A DNA stretch of 64,000 nt, taken from Mycobacteroides abscessus ATCC 19977 (GTDB taxonomy: Bacteria; Actinomycetota; Actinomycetes; Mycobacteriales; Mycobacteriaceae). The DNA lies in the NCBI RefSeq assembly GCF_000069185.1, contig NC_010397.1, positions 806,001 through 870,000 on the forward strand, in the 5' to 3' direction. How positions within the stretch are numbered: the first letter of the stretch is position 1; the number at the start of each line of letters is the position of its first letter. Under the pieces are notes generated by a model. It was not told the origin of the DNA, searched no databases, and saw nothing but the letters and a program-made list of their open reading frames with translations. The translations under genes were made by a program, and so were the position numbers. Below are positions 34,745 to 43,543 of the stretch, piece by piece.

Positions 34745-35827
34745 ATGACCAGTGCCCGACATGCCGCCGATTCCCGGCTGGCCGCGGTGACATATGCCGG
34801 ACCGGAGTGGATGGGCAAGGCCAATTGGCATTCGGTGGCCGAGACGTACCTGTTCAAGGCGCTGGGAAAGCCTGGTCTCTACGCGCTGACCCGGCTGATG
34901 CTGGCCGTCAATCGCCGGTTCCCCGATGTGCTGCTCAATCGGCGATACGACGGGCTGGAACGCTTGATGGGGTGGGTTCCGGGCGTCTCGGGAACGCGCA
35001 CGGAGCGGGTTCAGCTGCCGAACTGCCCCGCAGAATGGACGTGGAACGTCAAGAACGAATCGGCCTCCAGCGCATCGAGTGACGCGCCGGTGGTCATCTA
35101 TTTCCATGGGTCGGCATTCATCGCCTTGGGTATCAACAGCCATCGGCCGCTGGTGAGCCACATCGCACGTGATTCCGGTGCGCGAGCGTTGAGCGTCGGA
35201 TACCGGTTGTGTCCACGCAATCTCGTCGAAGACGCCATCGCCGACGGCGTCGATGCCTATCGCTACGTGCTGAGCCAGGGCGTCGATCCCGACAACATCG
35301 TGCTCGCGGGAGACTCGGCCGGTGGCTTCCTGGCGGCGATGACCGCGATCGCCGTGCGCGATCAGGGGTTGACGCCGCCCGCGGGTTGTGTGCTGATCTC
35401 GGCGGCAACCAGCAACGACATGGAGCCCAAGTATGCGGTCGGCAAGCGTGTCGGCGACGCCATGTTCCCGGTGGACTTCTTGAGGATGATCAACGATGTC
35501 TTCCTGCTTCGCAACGGTGCCCGGGAGCCGGGGGCATGTCCGGTGGATGCTGACCTGACGGGCCTGGGGCCGTTCCTATTGCAGGTGGGTTCGCAGGAGG
35601 CATTGCGTCCGGACTCCGAGCTGCTTGCGGAACGTCTTGTCGCAGCCGGAGTTCCGGTGCGCCTGCAGATCTTCGATCGGGCGATCCACGTGTTCCAGGT
35701 GTTCGCGATGACCAACCCGGATGCGCGGCGGGCGGTAGCGGAGATCACCGACTTCATCAAGGTCCTGCCGGGGCTGGCCAAGGCGCGGCAGCGTCCCGGT
35801 GAGATGGCGACCGGCCTAGGCTCCTAG
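34745..35827 (+). CDS. Alpha/beta hydrolase (LipU-like esterase) with atypical HGSAF oxyanion motif
   Basis: A 360-residue alpha/beta-hydrolase-3-type esterase. The nucleophile Ser lies in LAGDSAGGFLAAM, the acid probably in QEALRPDSELL and the His in DRAIHVFQVF. The oxyanion motif is VIYFHGSAF instead of the usual HGGGF, as I recall for LipU. ATG 34745 follows AGGAGG by four bases; the TTG three bases earlier is less likely. It overlaps the convergent aminotransferase gene by 12 bases. The physiological ester is unknown. Confidence 0.85.
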   Translation: MTSARHAADSRLAAVTYAGPEWMGKANWHSVAETYLFKALGKPGLYALTRLMLAVNRRFPDVLLNRRYDGLERLMGWVPGVSGTRTERVQLPNCPAEWTWNVKNESASSASSDAPVVIYFHGSAFIALGINSHRPLVSHIARDSGARALSVGYRLCPRNLVEDAIADGVDAYRYVLSQGVDPDNIVLAGDSAGGFLAAMTAIAVRDQGLTPPAGCVLISAATSNDMEPKYAVGKRVGDAMFPVDFLRMINDVFLLRNGAREPGACPVDADLTGLGPFLLQVGSQEALRPDSELLAERLVAAGVPVRLQIFDRAIHVFQVFAMTNPDARRAVAEITDFIKVLPGLAKARQRPGEMATGLGS

Positions 35828-36985
35828 CCGGGCCAGGCGGGTGATGGCCTCATCGATCACCACATCGCGCTTGGCGAAGGTGAACCGCACCAAGTGATTC
35901 CATTGGTCGGCGTATCTGTCACAGAAGGCGCTTACCGGGACTGCGGCGACGCCAACAGTTTCCGGTAAACGCCGGCAGAGCTCCGCGCTATCGCTGAACC
36001 CGAGCGGCCGCGGATCGGCGCAGACAAAGTATCCGCCGTCACTGCTGTGCACCTCGAATCCCAGGCCAGTGAGGGCGGCCGAGAGGCGATCGCGCCTGCG
36101 CTGCAGTGATTCTCGTAGGGTCTTCACCCACGACTGTTCGGTGTCCAGGGCCACTGCCACCGCCGGTTGAAATGGTCCGCCGCCGACATAGGAGAGGAAC
36201 TGTTTAGCGGCCCGCACGCCCGCGACCAACTCCGGCGTGCCACAGGCCCAGCCAATTTTCCAACCGGTGCAGTTGAATGTCTTGGCGGCGCTGGAGATGG
36301 TCACGGTCCGGTCGGCCATCCCGGGCAGGCTTGCCATCGGAGTTTGGGTGCGCCCATCGAAAAGCAGGCGCTCGTATACCTCGTCGGAGACGACAAGCAG
36401 GTCGTGTTCCACCGCGAGCTCGGCTATCCGCGCCAACTCGGTATCGGTGAACACCTTGCCCGTCGGGTTATGCGGCGAGTTGATCACCAGCGCCGCCGTC
36501 CGGGGCGTGATGGCCGCCGCCAGCGCGTCGGTATCCAATGCGAAGCCCGCCCCGTCCGGTACGAGGGGCACGGGCACGCGGACCGCTCCCGCCATCGCTA
36601 CCACGGCGGCGTAGGAGTCGTAGTAGGGCTCGATCAGGATGACCTCGGAACCGGGTTCGACGAGGCCGAGCAGGGCGCCGGCGATCGCTTCGGTGGCGCC
36701 GACGGTCACCAGCACCTGGGTGTCCGGGTCAAGCTCCTCGCCGTAGCGGGCGAGCCGATCGGCGGTGATGGCCCGGCGTAATTCGGGAATGCCCAGCCCC
36801 GGCGGATATTGATTCAGGCCGGAGCGGATGGCCTGTTGCGCCGCATCGAGCATGGATGCGGGTCCGTCCTCGTCGGGGAAGCCCTGACCAAGATTGATCG
36901 CGTCATGCCGGACGGCCAGTGCCGACATCTCGGCGAAGATCGTTGCGCCGAAAGGACGTAACCGTTCGACGGTTCTCTGATTCAC
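35816..36985 (-). CDS. dapC: N-succinyldiaminopimelate aminotransferase-type class I aminotransferase
   Basis: A 389-residue fold-type I PLP aminotransferase. It shows INLGQGFPDEDGP and NQYPPGLGIPELR, NSPHNPTGKVF, the cofactor Asp in VVSDEVYERLLFDG, and the Schiff-base Lys in SSAAKTFNCTGWKIGW. Sequence and position next to fadA-fadB match Rv0858c (DapC), which is assigned to lysine/diaminopimelate synthesis. It starts on GTG 36985. Because this class is broad, other 2-oxo acids such as kynurenine or methionine keto acid remain possible substrates. Confidence 0.87.
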   Translation of the reverse strand: MNQRTVERLRPFGATIFAEMSALAVRHDAINLGQGFPDEDGPASMLDAAQQAIRSGLNQYPPGLGIPELRRAITADRLARYGEELDPDTQVLVTVGATEAIAGALLGLVEPGSEVILIEPYYDSYAAVVAMAGAVRVPVPLVPDGAGFALDTDALAAAITPRTAALVINSPHNPTGKVFTDTELARIAELAVEHDLLVVSDEVYERLLFDGRTQTPMASLPGMADRTVTISSAAKTFNCTGWKIGWACGTPELVAGVRAAKQFLSYVGGGPFQPAVAVALDTEQSWVKTLRESLQRRRDRLSAALTGLGFEVHSSDGGYFVCADPRPLGFSDSAELCRRLPETVGVAAVPVSAFCDRYADQWNHLVRFTFAKRDVVIDEAITRLARLGA

Positions 36986-37039
36986 GCTGGCCCGTGTTCG
37001 GTGTGCCGCGGCTCCATGCCGGGCAGCCTACCGCTGGAC

Positions 37040-37447
37040 TTAGCAGCTGGGCGGTTCGAAGGACAGGTCGGTATCCGGGATCGGGCAGAAGTAGTGGCTT
37101 AGGCCGGGATTGCCCCGATCGTGGCTGTCCACGAACACCTCGACATCCCGGCCCGTGCTGTAGACGCGGTAGTAGGTGGTGGTGTCCTCGAGGAAGAAGT
37201 TCGCGACGGTGGTCACCAACTCCGCACCCGTGCCCCCGGCACGGGCCTGTCGCATGCAGTTCAGGTAATCCGGTGGGATCTCGTGGGACGGCGGCAACAT
37301 CCGCAGCCGGCCGCACGAGTGCAGCGGTGCTCGCTGATCGAATGCTGCCTCGGCGCTGAGTTGTTCTGGCTCGGCCTGTGCCACCGGCGGATACGCGGCC
37401 GCGGCCAGGGCGAGGGTCGCAGTTGCCGTGCAGAGTCGTCTGAGCAT
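37040..37447 (-). CDS. Small exported protein, paralogue of next gene
   Basis: A 135-residue protein with a clear signal peptide (about residues 1-25, cut after PVAQA). The mature part has four Cys residues (in HSCGRL, YLNCMRQA, HYFCPIP and the final PPSC), which may form two disulfides, and the segment TTYYRVYSTGRDVEVFVDS. The neighbour at 37553 shares TTYYRV, the Cys positions and a GN-G-SH-F/Y-C motif. It is not a family I recognise. No enzyme motif is visible. Confidence 0.75.
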   Translation of the reverse strand: MLRRLCTATATLALAAAAYPPVAQAEPEQLSAEAAFDQRAPLHSCGRLRMLPPSHEIPPDYLNCMRQARAGGTGAELVTTVANFFLEDTTTYYRVYSTGRDVEVFVDSHDRGNPGLSHYFCPIPDTDLSFEPPSC

Positions 37448-37552
37448 CGCTCCAGACTTGCCGGATACGGCACGGCCTGGGGAGGTTTCGGCGAAATCTC
37501 GTCGCAGGGCACCGCAATCTACGCGGTGCCCTGGGGTCGCACCCCAGGGCGG

Positions 37553-38020
37553 CTAGCGGTCGGGCTGGTCTGTCGGTGATACGCAGCTGGGATCCGGTGG
37601 GTAGTTCAGCGGTACCGCCCAGCAGTAGAAGTGGCTCCAGCCGGCATTGCCGAACCGATCGGCGCTTGCGTCGGTGAAGATCTCCACGCGCCGGTCCGTC
37701 GAGAAGACGCGGTAGTAGGTGGTGATGGGATCACCCTCGAAGGTGGGCTGGACCACGGTGAGTTCTCCGCCGAGTCCGGAGGCTCTGCCGTTGTTCATGC
37801 AGTCGCGTTGGGCAGCGGGGAGATCCTCGCGGACGTACCGGTGCGTTCCGCAGTCGGGAAGCGCGATCCGCTGGGTGAACGAGACGGGCGGGGGTGCCGG
37901 CTTGCGGTGACCGGGACCATCGGTGAACGACTCCCAGCCATTCCACACCGCGAATATCACCACAAGTGCAATAGCGCCGATGAGCACGCGTCTTAGTGGT
38001 CGTGATCGGGTCCACAGCAC
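37553..38020 (-). CDS. Membrane-anchored paralogue of the small exported protein
   Basis: A 155-residue protein with an N-terminal membrane helix (about residues 12-28, VLIGAIALVVIFAVWNGW) without an obvious cleavage site, then a Pro-rich linker and the same domain as the 37040 protein: LPDCGTHRYV, QRDCMNNGRASGLGGEL, TTYYRVFSTDRRVEIFTD and WSHFYCW ... PSC. Presumably the domain faces outward. The two genes are tandem and 105 bases apart, so one arose by duplication and gained or lost the anchor. Function unknown. Confidence 0.75.
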   Translation of the reverse strand: MLWTRSRPLRRVLIGAIALVVIFAVWNGWESFTDGPGHRKPAPPPVSFTQRIALPDCGTHRYVREDLPAAQRDCMNNGRASGLGGELTVVQPTFEGDPITTYYRVFSTDRRVEIFTDASADRFGNAGWSHFYCWAVPLNYPPDPSCVSPTDQPDR

Positions 38021-38044
38021 ACTCGAAGCATAGCGTCACAACAT

Positions 38045-38064
38045 TCCCAACCAACGGGTTGGGA
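38045..38064. promoter_or_regulatory. Palindrome TCCCAACC-N4-GGTTGGGA upstream of fadA
   Basis: Eight-base arms (38045-38052 and 38057-38064) are perfect reverse complements around AACG. The 18-base core is identical to the sequence upstream of the racemase gene at 33548. It lies about 140 bases before fadA, in the gap between divergent genes, so it could also affect the small membrane-protein gene. Confidence 0.55.
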
Positions 38065-38201
38065 GGGCTGCTTACCATGGGTACGCCACCCTGGTCTAAC
38101 GTAGGGCTGTCTCGGCGAAACTGACCCGGAGTCAATCCGGGTTCTGGGCCGGGGCACCTGCACCACATGCCCCCATACGCACCGGATAAGGACGTATACC
38201 C

Positions 38202-39410
38202 ATGACTGAAGCATTCATCTACGAGGCCGTCCGTACGCCTCGCGGCAAGCAGCGTGGCGGCGCTCTCAACGAGATCAAGCCGCTGAACCTGGTGGTCGGC
38301 CTCATCGAGGAGATCCGGCACCGTCACCCCGACCTGGACGAGAACCTGATCAGCGATGTCGTGCTGGGTGTCGTGTCCCCGGTCGGCGACCAGGGTGGCG
38401 ATATCGCCCGCACCGCGGTGCTGGCGGCCGGCCTGCCCGACACCACCGGTGGTGTCCAGCTCAACCGTTTCTGTGCCTCGGGCCTGGAGGCCATCAACAT
38501 CGGCGCACAGAAGGTGCGTTCCGGCTGGGACGACCTGGTGCTCGCCGGTGGTGTGGAGTCGATGTCGCGCGTGCCGATGGGCAGCGACGGCGGCGCGTGG
38601 GCGTCGGACCCGGCCACCAACTACGACGTGTCCTTCGTTCCGCAGGGCATCGGTGCCGACTTGATCGCCACTATCGAGGGCTTCACCCGTGACGATGTGG
38701 ACGCCTACGCCGCCCGCTCGCAGGAGCGTGCCGCGGCCGCGTGGTCCGGTGGCTACTTCGCCAAGTCCGTTGTGCCGGTCAAGGATCAGAACGGGCTGCT
38801 CGTTCTCGATCACGACGAGCACATGCGCCCGGGCACCACCGCGGCAGACCTGGGCAAGCTCAAGCCCGCGTTCGAGGGCCTGGCCGCGCTCGGCGGCTTC
38901 GACGACGTGGCGCGCATCAAGTACCACTACGTCGAGAAGATCAACCACGTCCACACCGGTGGCAACAGCTCCGGCATCGTCGACGGCGCCGCCCTGGTGC
39001 TGATCGGTTCCGAGGAGGCCGGCAAGTCGCAGGGCCTGACCCCGCGCGCTCGTATCGTGGCCACCGCCACCTCCGGCAGCGAGCCGCTCATCATGCTGAC
39101 CGGTCCCACCCCGGCGACCAAGAAGGTGCTCGACCGTGCCGGGCTGACCGTGGACGACATCGACCTGTTCGAGCTCAACGAGGCCTTCGCCTCGGTGGTC
39201 CTGAAGTTCCAGAAGGACCTGAACATCCCGGACGAGAAGCTCAACGTCAACGGCGGCGCCATCGCGATGGGCCACCCGCTGGGCGCCACCGGCGCCATGA
39301 TCACCGGCACCATGGTCGACGAGCTGGAGCGTCGCGGCCTCAAGCGTGCCCTCATCACCCTGTGCGTCGGCGGCGGCATGGGTGTAGCCACCATCATCGA
39401 GCGAGTCTGA
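38202..39410 (+). CDS. fadA: Acetyl-CoA acetyltransferase (3-ketoacyl-CoA thiolase), FadA
   Basis: A 402-residue thiolase, catalysing the last step of beta-oxidation. The nucleophile Cys is in [11 protein letters not shown] (about residue 92), the catalytic His in GHPLGATGA and the second Cys in [18 protein letters not shown] is also conserved. Position before fadB and after dapC matches Rv0859. The beta subunit probably joins FadB in a trifunctional complex, as shown for M. tuberculosis. The codon use is strongly biased to GC, as in highly expressed genes. Confidence 0.95.
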   Translation: MTEAFIYEAVRTPRGKQRGGALNEIKPLNLVVGLIEEIRHRHPDLDENLISDVVLGVVSPVGDQGGDIARTAVLAAGLPDTTGGVQLNRFCASGLEAINIGAQKVRSGWDDLVLAGGVESMSRVPMGSDGGAWASDPATNYDVSFVPQGIGADLIATIEGFTRDDVDAYAARSQERAAAAWSGGYFAKSVVPVKDQNGLLVLDHDEHMRPGTTAADLGKLKPAFEGLAALGGFDDVARIKYHYVEKINHVHTGGNSSGIVDGAALVLIGSEEAGKSQGLTPRARIVATATSGSEPLIMLTGPTPATKKVLDRAGLTVDDIDLFELNEAFASVVLKFQKDLNIPDEKLNVNGGAIAMGHPLGATGAMITGTMVDELERRGLKRALITLCVGGGMGVATIIERV

Positions 39411-39429
39411 GCTAAGGGAGCGAGAACTT

Positions 39430-41589
39430 ATGTCTGCAAACACCATTCAGTGGGAGAAGGACGCCGACGGCATCGTCACCCTCACCCTGGACGACCCCAA
39501 CGGCTCGGCCAACGTGATGAACGACGACTACAAGCAGTCGATGGCCGCGGCCGTCAAGCGCCTTGTGGAAGAGAAGGATTCGATCACCGGCGTGGTGATC
39601 ACCAGCGCCAAGAAGACCTTCTTCGCCGGTGGTGACCTGACCAAGATCATCCAGATCCAGCCGGAGAACGCCCAGGAGGCCTTCAACGAGGTCGAGGAGA
39701 TCAAGGCCGACCTGCGTACGCTGGAGACCTTCGGCCGCCCCGTGGTGGCGGCCATCAACGGCGCCGCCCTCGGCGGTGGCCTGGAGATCGCGCTGGCGAC
39801 CCATCACCGGATCGCGGCCGACGTCAAGGGATCTCAGATCGGTCTGCCCGAGGTATCGCTGGGCCTGCTGCCCGGTGGCGGCGGCGTCACCCGGGTTACC
39901 CGCATGCTCGGTATCCAGAACGGCTTCGTGACCGTGCTGGCGCAGGGCACCCGCTTCAACCCGACCAAGGCCAAGGAAGTCGGCTTGATCGATGAGTTGG
40001 TCGGCTCCGTCGACGAGCTGATCCCGGCCGCCAAGGCGTGGATCAAGGCCAACCCGGAGGCCGTGCAGCGCTGGGATGTCAAGGGCTACAAGATCCCCGG
40101 CGGCACCCCAGCAACTCCCGCCCTGGCCGCGATTTTGCCGTCGTTCCCGTCGAACCTGAAGAAGCAGCTCAAGGGTGCGCCGATGCCCGCCCCGCGGGCC
40201 ATCCTGGCCGCCGCGGTCGAGGGTGCGCAGGTGGACTTCGACACGGCCAGCCGCATCGAGAGCCGTTACTTCACCAGCCTGGCCACCGGCCAGGTCGCCA
40301 AGAACATGACGCAGGCGTTCTTCTTCGACCTGCAGCACATCAACGGCGGTGGCTCACGTCCGGACGGCATCGCCAAGCAAGACATCAAGAAGATCGGTGT
40401 GCTGGGCGCGGGCATGATGGGCGCCGGTATCGCCTACGTCTCGGCCAAGGCCGGTTACGACGTCGTGCTCAAGGATGTTTCGCTGGAGGCGGCTCAGAAG
40501 GGCAAGGGTTACTCCGAAAAGCTTGAAGAGAAGGCTCTTTCGCGGGGCAAGACCACCCAGGAAAAGTCCAGCGAACTCCTCGCAAGAATTCACCCGACTG
40601 CCGACCCTGCCGACCTGGCCGGTGTCGACTTCGTGATCGAGGCCGTTTTCGAGAACACCGAGCTCAAGCACAAGGTGTTCCAGGAGATCGAAGACATCGT
40701 CGAGCCCAACGCGCTCCTTGGCTCCAACACCTCCACCCTGCCCATCACGGGGCTGGCCACGGGTGTGAAGCGTCAGGAGGACTTCATCGGTATCCACTTC
40801 TTCTCGCCCGTGGACAAGATGCCGCTGGTGGAGATCATCCGCGGTGAGAAGACCTCGGACGAGGCGCTGGCCCGGGTGTTCGACTACGTGCTGGCCATCA
40901 AGAAGACCCCGATCGTCGTCAATGACAGCCGTGGCTTCTTCACCAGCCGCGTCATCGGCACCTTCGTCAACGAGGCCGTCGCCATGCTGGCCGAGGGCAT
41001 CGAGCCCGCGACCATCGAGCAGGCCGGCAGCCAGGCCGGATACCCGGCCCCGCCGCTGCAGCTCTCCGACGAGCTGAACCTGACGCTCATGCAGAAGATC
41101 CGCAAGGAGACGGCGGAGGCTGCCAAGGCCGAGGGCAAGGAATTGCCGGATGACCCGGCCGGTCGTGTCATCGACACCCTGGTTGAGGCGGGCCGCCCCG
41201 GCCGCCTCGGGGGCGCCGGTTTCTACGACTACGTGGACGGCAAGCGCACAGAGCTGTGGCCCGGCCTGCGGGAGACGTTCAAGACCCGCAATGGCGCCGA
41301 CCCCGCCAACCCGCCGCTGCAGGACCTCATCGAGCGCATGTTGTTCGCCGAGGCCATCGAGACGCAGAAGTGCTTCGACGAGGGTGTGCTGACGTCGACC
41401 GCCGATGCCAACATCGGTTCGATCTTCGGCATCGGCTTCCCGGCCTGGACCGGTGGTGTGCACCAGTACATCCTCGGGTACGACGGTCCCGCCGGAAAGG
41501 GCAAGGCTGGTTTCGTCGCCCGCGCAAAGGAATTGGCCGCCAAGTACGGTGACCGATTCAACCCGCCTGCTTCGCTCCTGGACGCATAG
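39430..41589 (+). CDS. fadB: Fatty acid oxidation multifunctional protein FadB (enoyl-CoA hydratase / 3-hydroxyacyl-CoA dehydrogenase)
   Basis: A 719-residue fusion protein. The N-terminal crotonase half has FFAGGDLTKI, NGAALGGGLEIALATHHRI (first Glu) and GLPEVSLGLLPGGGG (second Glu). A dehydrogenase half follows with the NAD motif GVLGAGMMGAGIAYV at about residue 320 and NTSTLPITGLA, HFFSPVDKMPLVEII and NDSRGFFTSRV. It hydrates enoyl-CoA and oxidises the 3-hydroxyacyl product. It follows fadA by 19 bases and matches Rv0860. It would also handle crotonyl-CoA made by the lysine pathway in this window, although other enzymes could. Confidence 0.95.
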   Translation: MSANTIQWEKDADGIVTLTLDDPNGSANVMNDDYKQSMAAAVKRLVEEKDSITGVVITSAKKTFFAGGDLTKIIQIQPENAQEAFNEVEEIKADLRTLETFGRPVVAAINGAALGGGLEIALATHHRIAADVKGSQIGLPEVSLGLLPGGGGVTRVTRMLGIQNGFVTVLAQGTRFNPTKAKEVGLIDELVGSVDELIPAAKAWIKANPEAVQRWDVKGYKIPGGTPATPALAAILPSFPSNLKKQLKGAPMPAPRAILAAAVEGAQVDFDTASRIESRYFTSLATGQVAKNMTQAFFFDLQHINGGGSRPDGIAKQDIKKIGVLGAGMMGAGIAYVSAKAGYDVVLKDVSLEAAQKGKGYSEKLEEKALSRGKTTQEKSSELLARIHPTADPADLAGVDFVIEAVFENTELKHKVFQEIEDIVEPNALLGSNTSTLPITGLATGVKRQEDFIGIHFFSPVDKMPLVEIIRGEKTSDEALARVFDYVLAIKKTPIVVNDSRGFFTSRVIGTFVNEAVAMLAEGIEPATIEQAGSQAGYPAPPLQLSDELNLTLMQKIRKETAEAAKAEGKELPDDPAGRVIDTLVEAGRPGRLGGAGFYDYVDGKRTELWPGLRETFKTRNGADPANPPLQDLIERMLFAEAIETQKCFDEGVLTSTADANIGSIFGIGFPAWTGGVHQYILGYDGPAGKGKAGFVARAKELAAKYGDRFNPPASLLDA

Positions 41590-41606
41590 CAGGTCGAAAC
41601 AATCCC

Positions 41607-41640
41607 CTCAGCCGCTCACCCTTTCGGGTGGGCGGCTGAG
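41607..41640 (+). terminator. Strong hairpin downstream of fadB, probable transcription terminator
   Basis: A 15-bp stem (CTCAGCCGCTCACCC / GGGTGGGCGGCTGAG, one G-T pair) with a TTTC loop begins 17 bases after the fadB stop. A short T-containing stretch (GTCGTTTCAG) follows. It separates the core fadAB operon from the inserted lipid-export locus. Confidence 0.85.
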
Positions 41641-41823
41641 GTCGTTTCAGGGCCGTTTTCGGGTATGCGCCGAGCAGTTCGCCCGGGGGCGTGGCCGCCG
41701 CGGAGGTCCGGATGGGGTGGCGGGGGCCAGAGCAGTGGGGCCCGCGGGGCGTGGCCCACAAAATCTCCGCAAGATCCCGTAGGTTCTCTGCAGGCACTAC
41801 GGACATAGTTATTGGCACTTCGC

Positions 41824-41974
41824 GTAACCAGATGCGAACCGCCAGGTCATGCGGTATTTCTGCATGTAAGTTATATTTGCTGGAATTAGGTTACGGTAAG
41901 TCTTTCGAGAAGTTGCTGTAGATTGGCGTAACGCTGCGTTACCCACAGTTCATTAGCTATTTCTTTGACGTAAC
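41824..41974. promoter_or_regulatory. AT-rich leader region with five GTAAC/GTTAC motifs upstream of the lipid-export locus
   Basis: The gap 41641-42101 contains no gene I can support. It is much richer in A+T than the genes around it. GTAAC or its complement GTTAC occurs at 41824, 41890, 41928, 41938 and 41970; two of them form the 15-base palindrome GTAACGC-T-GCGTTAC (41928-41942). A promoter for the downstream operon with multiple sites for one regulator, or for a nucleoid silencer of the Lsr2 type, would fit. Confidence 0.45.
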
Positions 41975-42101
41975 GTACCTTTGCGCGATATTTATTCGCT
42001 ACGCTGCCCGCGATGGGTAATCTCTTTGCCACCTGCAATGTGGCGGGTAAATCGAGCTTAATTCGGCTTATTTTCAAGATCGCTGTACAGGGATAGGGAC
42101 G

Positions 42102-43493
42102 ATGGTTGCACTTGGAACGATCCACGACTGGCGCCCGACGCCCGGGACCGTCATCTCCTGGAGCGCTTCACCACGCGCCCGTGAGGTTGCCGCGCAGGCG
42201 CCCGCCAGCACGATTCCCCCCAGCTATCAGCAAGCCCAGCATCTGCGCTCCTATCGAGATCTCGCCCGTCAAGACCGCGAGATGGCTCGACTCGGGATCG
42301 GATCGTGGGACGTACCCGGCGTCTGCGATATCGACGCCATGACCGCGGCCATCAATGCTCATCTGCGCCGGCACGACACCTATCACTCATGGTTCGAGTT
42401 CGACCCGGTGGACAAGATCGTGCGGCACGTGATCGACGATCCGGCGAGCATCGACTTCGTGCCCCAGGATCACGGGTTGCAAGGGCCCGACGAGATTCGT
42501 GCTCACCTGCTCCGTACCTCGGGCACTCCGCTGTCGTGGGATTGCTTCACCTTTGGTGTCATCCAGCGCGCAGACCATTTCACCGTCTACATCAGCGTCG
42601 ACCACCTACACACCGACGGCATGTCGACCGGCATTCTGTACATCGAGATCCAGTTGATGTATGCCAGCCTGGTGCACGGTTCGGCGCTGCAGCTGCCGCC
42701 GCCGGCCGGATATCTCGACTTCTCGGCGCGCGAACTCGCGCACAACCAGGCGATGACCCTCGACTCTTTCGAGGTGCAGACCTGGCTCCGGTACGCGCGG
42801 GACAACGGTGGCACCTTGCCGGACTTCGCCCTGCCTCTCGGCGACCGCACGGCACCGAACGTCGGCGCCATGGTGGCCATTCCGCTGTTGGACGCCCACG
42901 GCACCGTGGCATTCGAAAAGGCTTGTGAACAAGCCGGCGTGCGATTCAGCGGCGGAGTGTTCGCGTGCACGGCGTTGATCGATCGCGAGCTCACCGGTGC
43001 CGGCACCTTCTACGGCATCACCCCGTACGACACCCGCGGCACCGCCGAGGAGCAAATGTCCGTCGGGTGGTACGCGAGCTTCATCCCCTTTATCGTTGAC
43101 ATGTCGGACGACTCCTTCGCGACCGTCGCGCGGTCCGCGCAGAAGTCGTTCGACGAATGCCAGCCCCTGGCCAAGGTGCCGTTCGAGCGGGCGCTGGAAC
43201 TCGCGGGTCCGGATTCGGGGCTGACTGCTCCCGAGTACGTGGTCCCGATGGTGTCCTTCCTGGACGCGCGCAAGATCCCGGTCAGCGCTGAATGGGATCG
43301 CATCAATGGTGGAATCTACGGGGACAGCCGTTCTTCCGACCAGGTCTGTATGTGGGTCAACAGGTTTGAGAACGAAACAAACCTGACGATCTCGTTCCCC
43401 GACAATGCCGTCGCCCGTGAATCTGTGTCGCGCTATTTCGAAGTAGCACGCGTGGTTTACCAGCGTGTCGCGCAGTCACAGTTCGTTTCCTGA
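42102..43493 (+). CDS. PapA-type acyltransferase (condensation-domain fold)
   Basis: A 463-residue protein of the polyketide-associated acyltransferase class. The active-site motif HxxxDG is seen in SVDHLHTDGMSTG (about residue 165-175), and the C-terminal half carries MWVNRFENETNLTISFPDNA, as in the PapA1-PapA4 group that acylates trehalose lipids. It would transfer acyl chains to a sugar or diol lipid. It starts the four-gene run PapA-like / esterase / acyltransferase / MmpL, and the first gene is preceded by the AT-rich region described above. Confidence 0.82.
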   Translation: MVALGTIHDWRPTPGTVISWSASPRAREVAAQAPASTIPPSYQQAQHLRSYRDLARQDREMARLGIGSWDVPGVCDIDAMTAAINAHLRRHDTYHSWFEFDPVDKIVRHVIDDPASIDFVPQDHGLQGPDEIRAHLLRTSGTPLSWDCFTFGVIQRADHFTVYISVDHLHTDGMSTGILYIEIQLMYASLVHGSALQLPPPAGYLDFSARELAHNQAMTLDSFEVQTWLRYARDNGGTLPDFALPLGDRTAPNVGAMVAIPLLDAHGTVAFEKACEQAGVRFSGGVFACTALIDRELTGAGTFYGITPYDTRGTAEEQMSVGWYASFIPFIVDMSDDSFATVARSAQKSFDECQPLAKVPFERALELAGPDSGLTAPEYVVPMVSFLDARKIPVSAEWDRINGGIYGDSRSSDQVCMWVNRFENETNLTISFPDNAVARESVSRYFEVARVVYQRVAQSQFVS

Positions 43494-43543
43494 ATCCGCG
43501 GCACAGGCGCCGCATTGAGCAGCATTGGAAGGTTGGCATTGCC

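Noticed and set aside
37731..39446. 571-residue minus-strand open frame across fadA
   Set aside because: Antisense to fadA, composed of biased codons with no protein-family features; an artefact of high GC third positions.
40354..41463. 369-residue minus-strand open frame inside fadB
   Set aside because: Entirely antisense to fadB, no recognisable motif.
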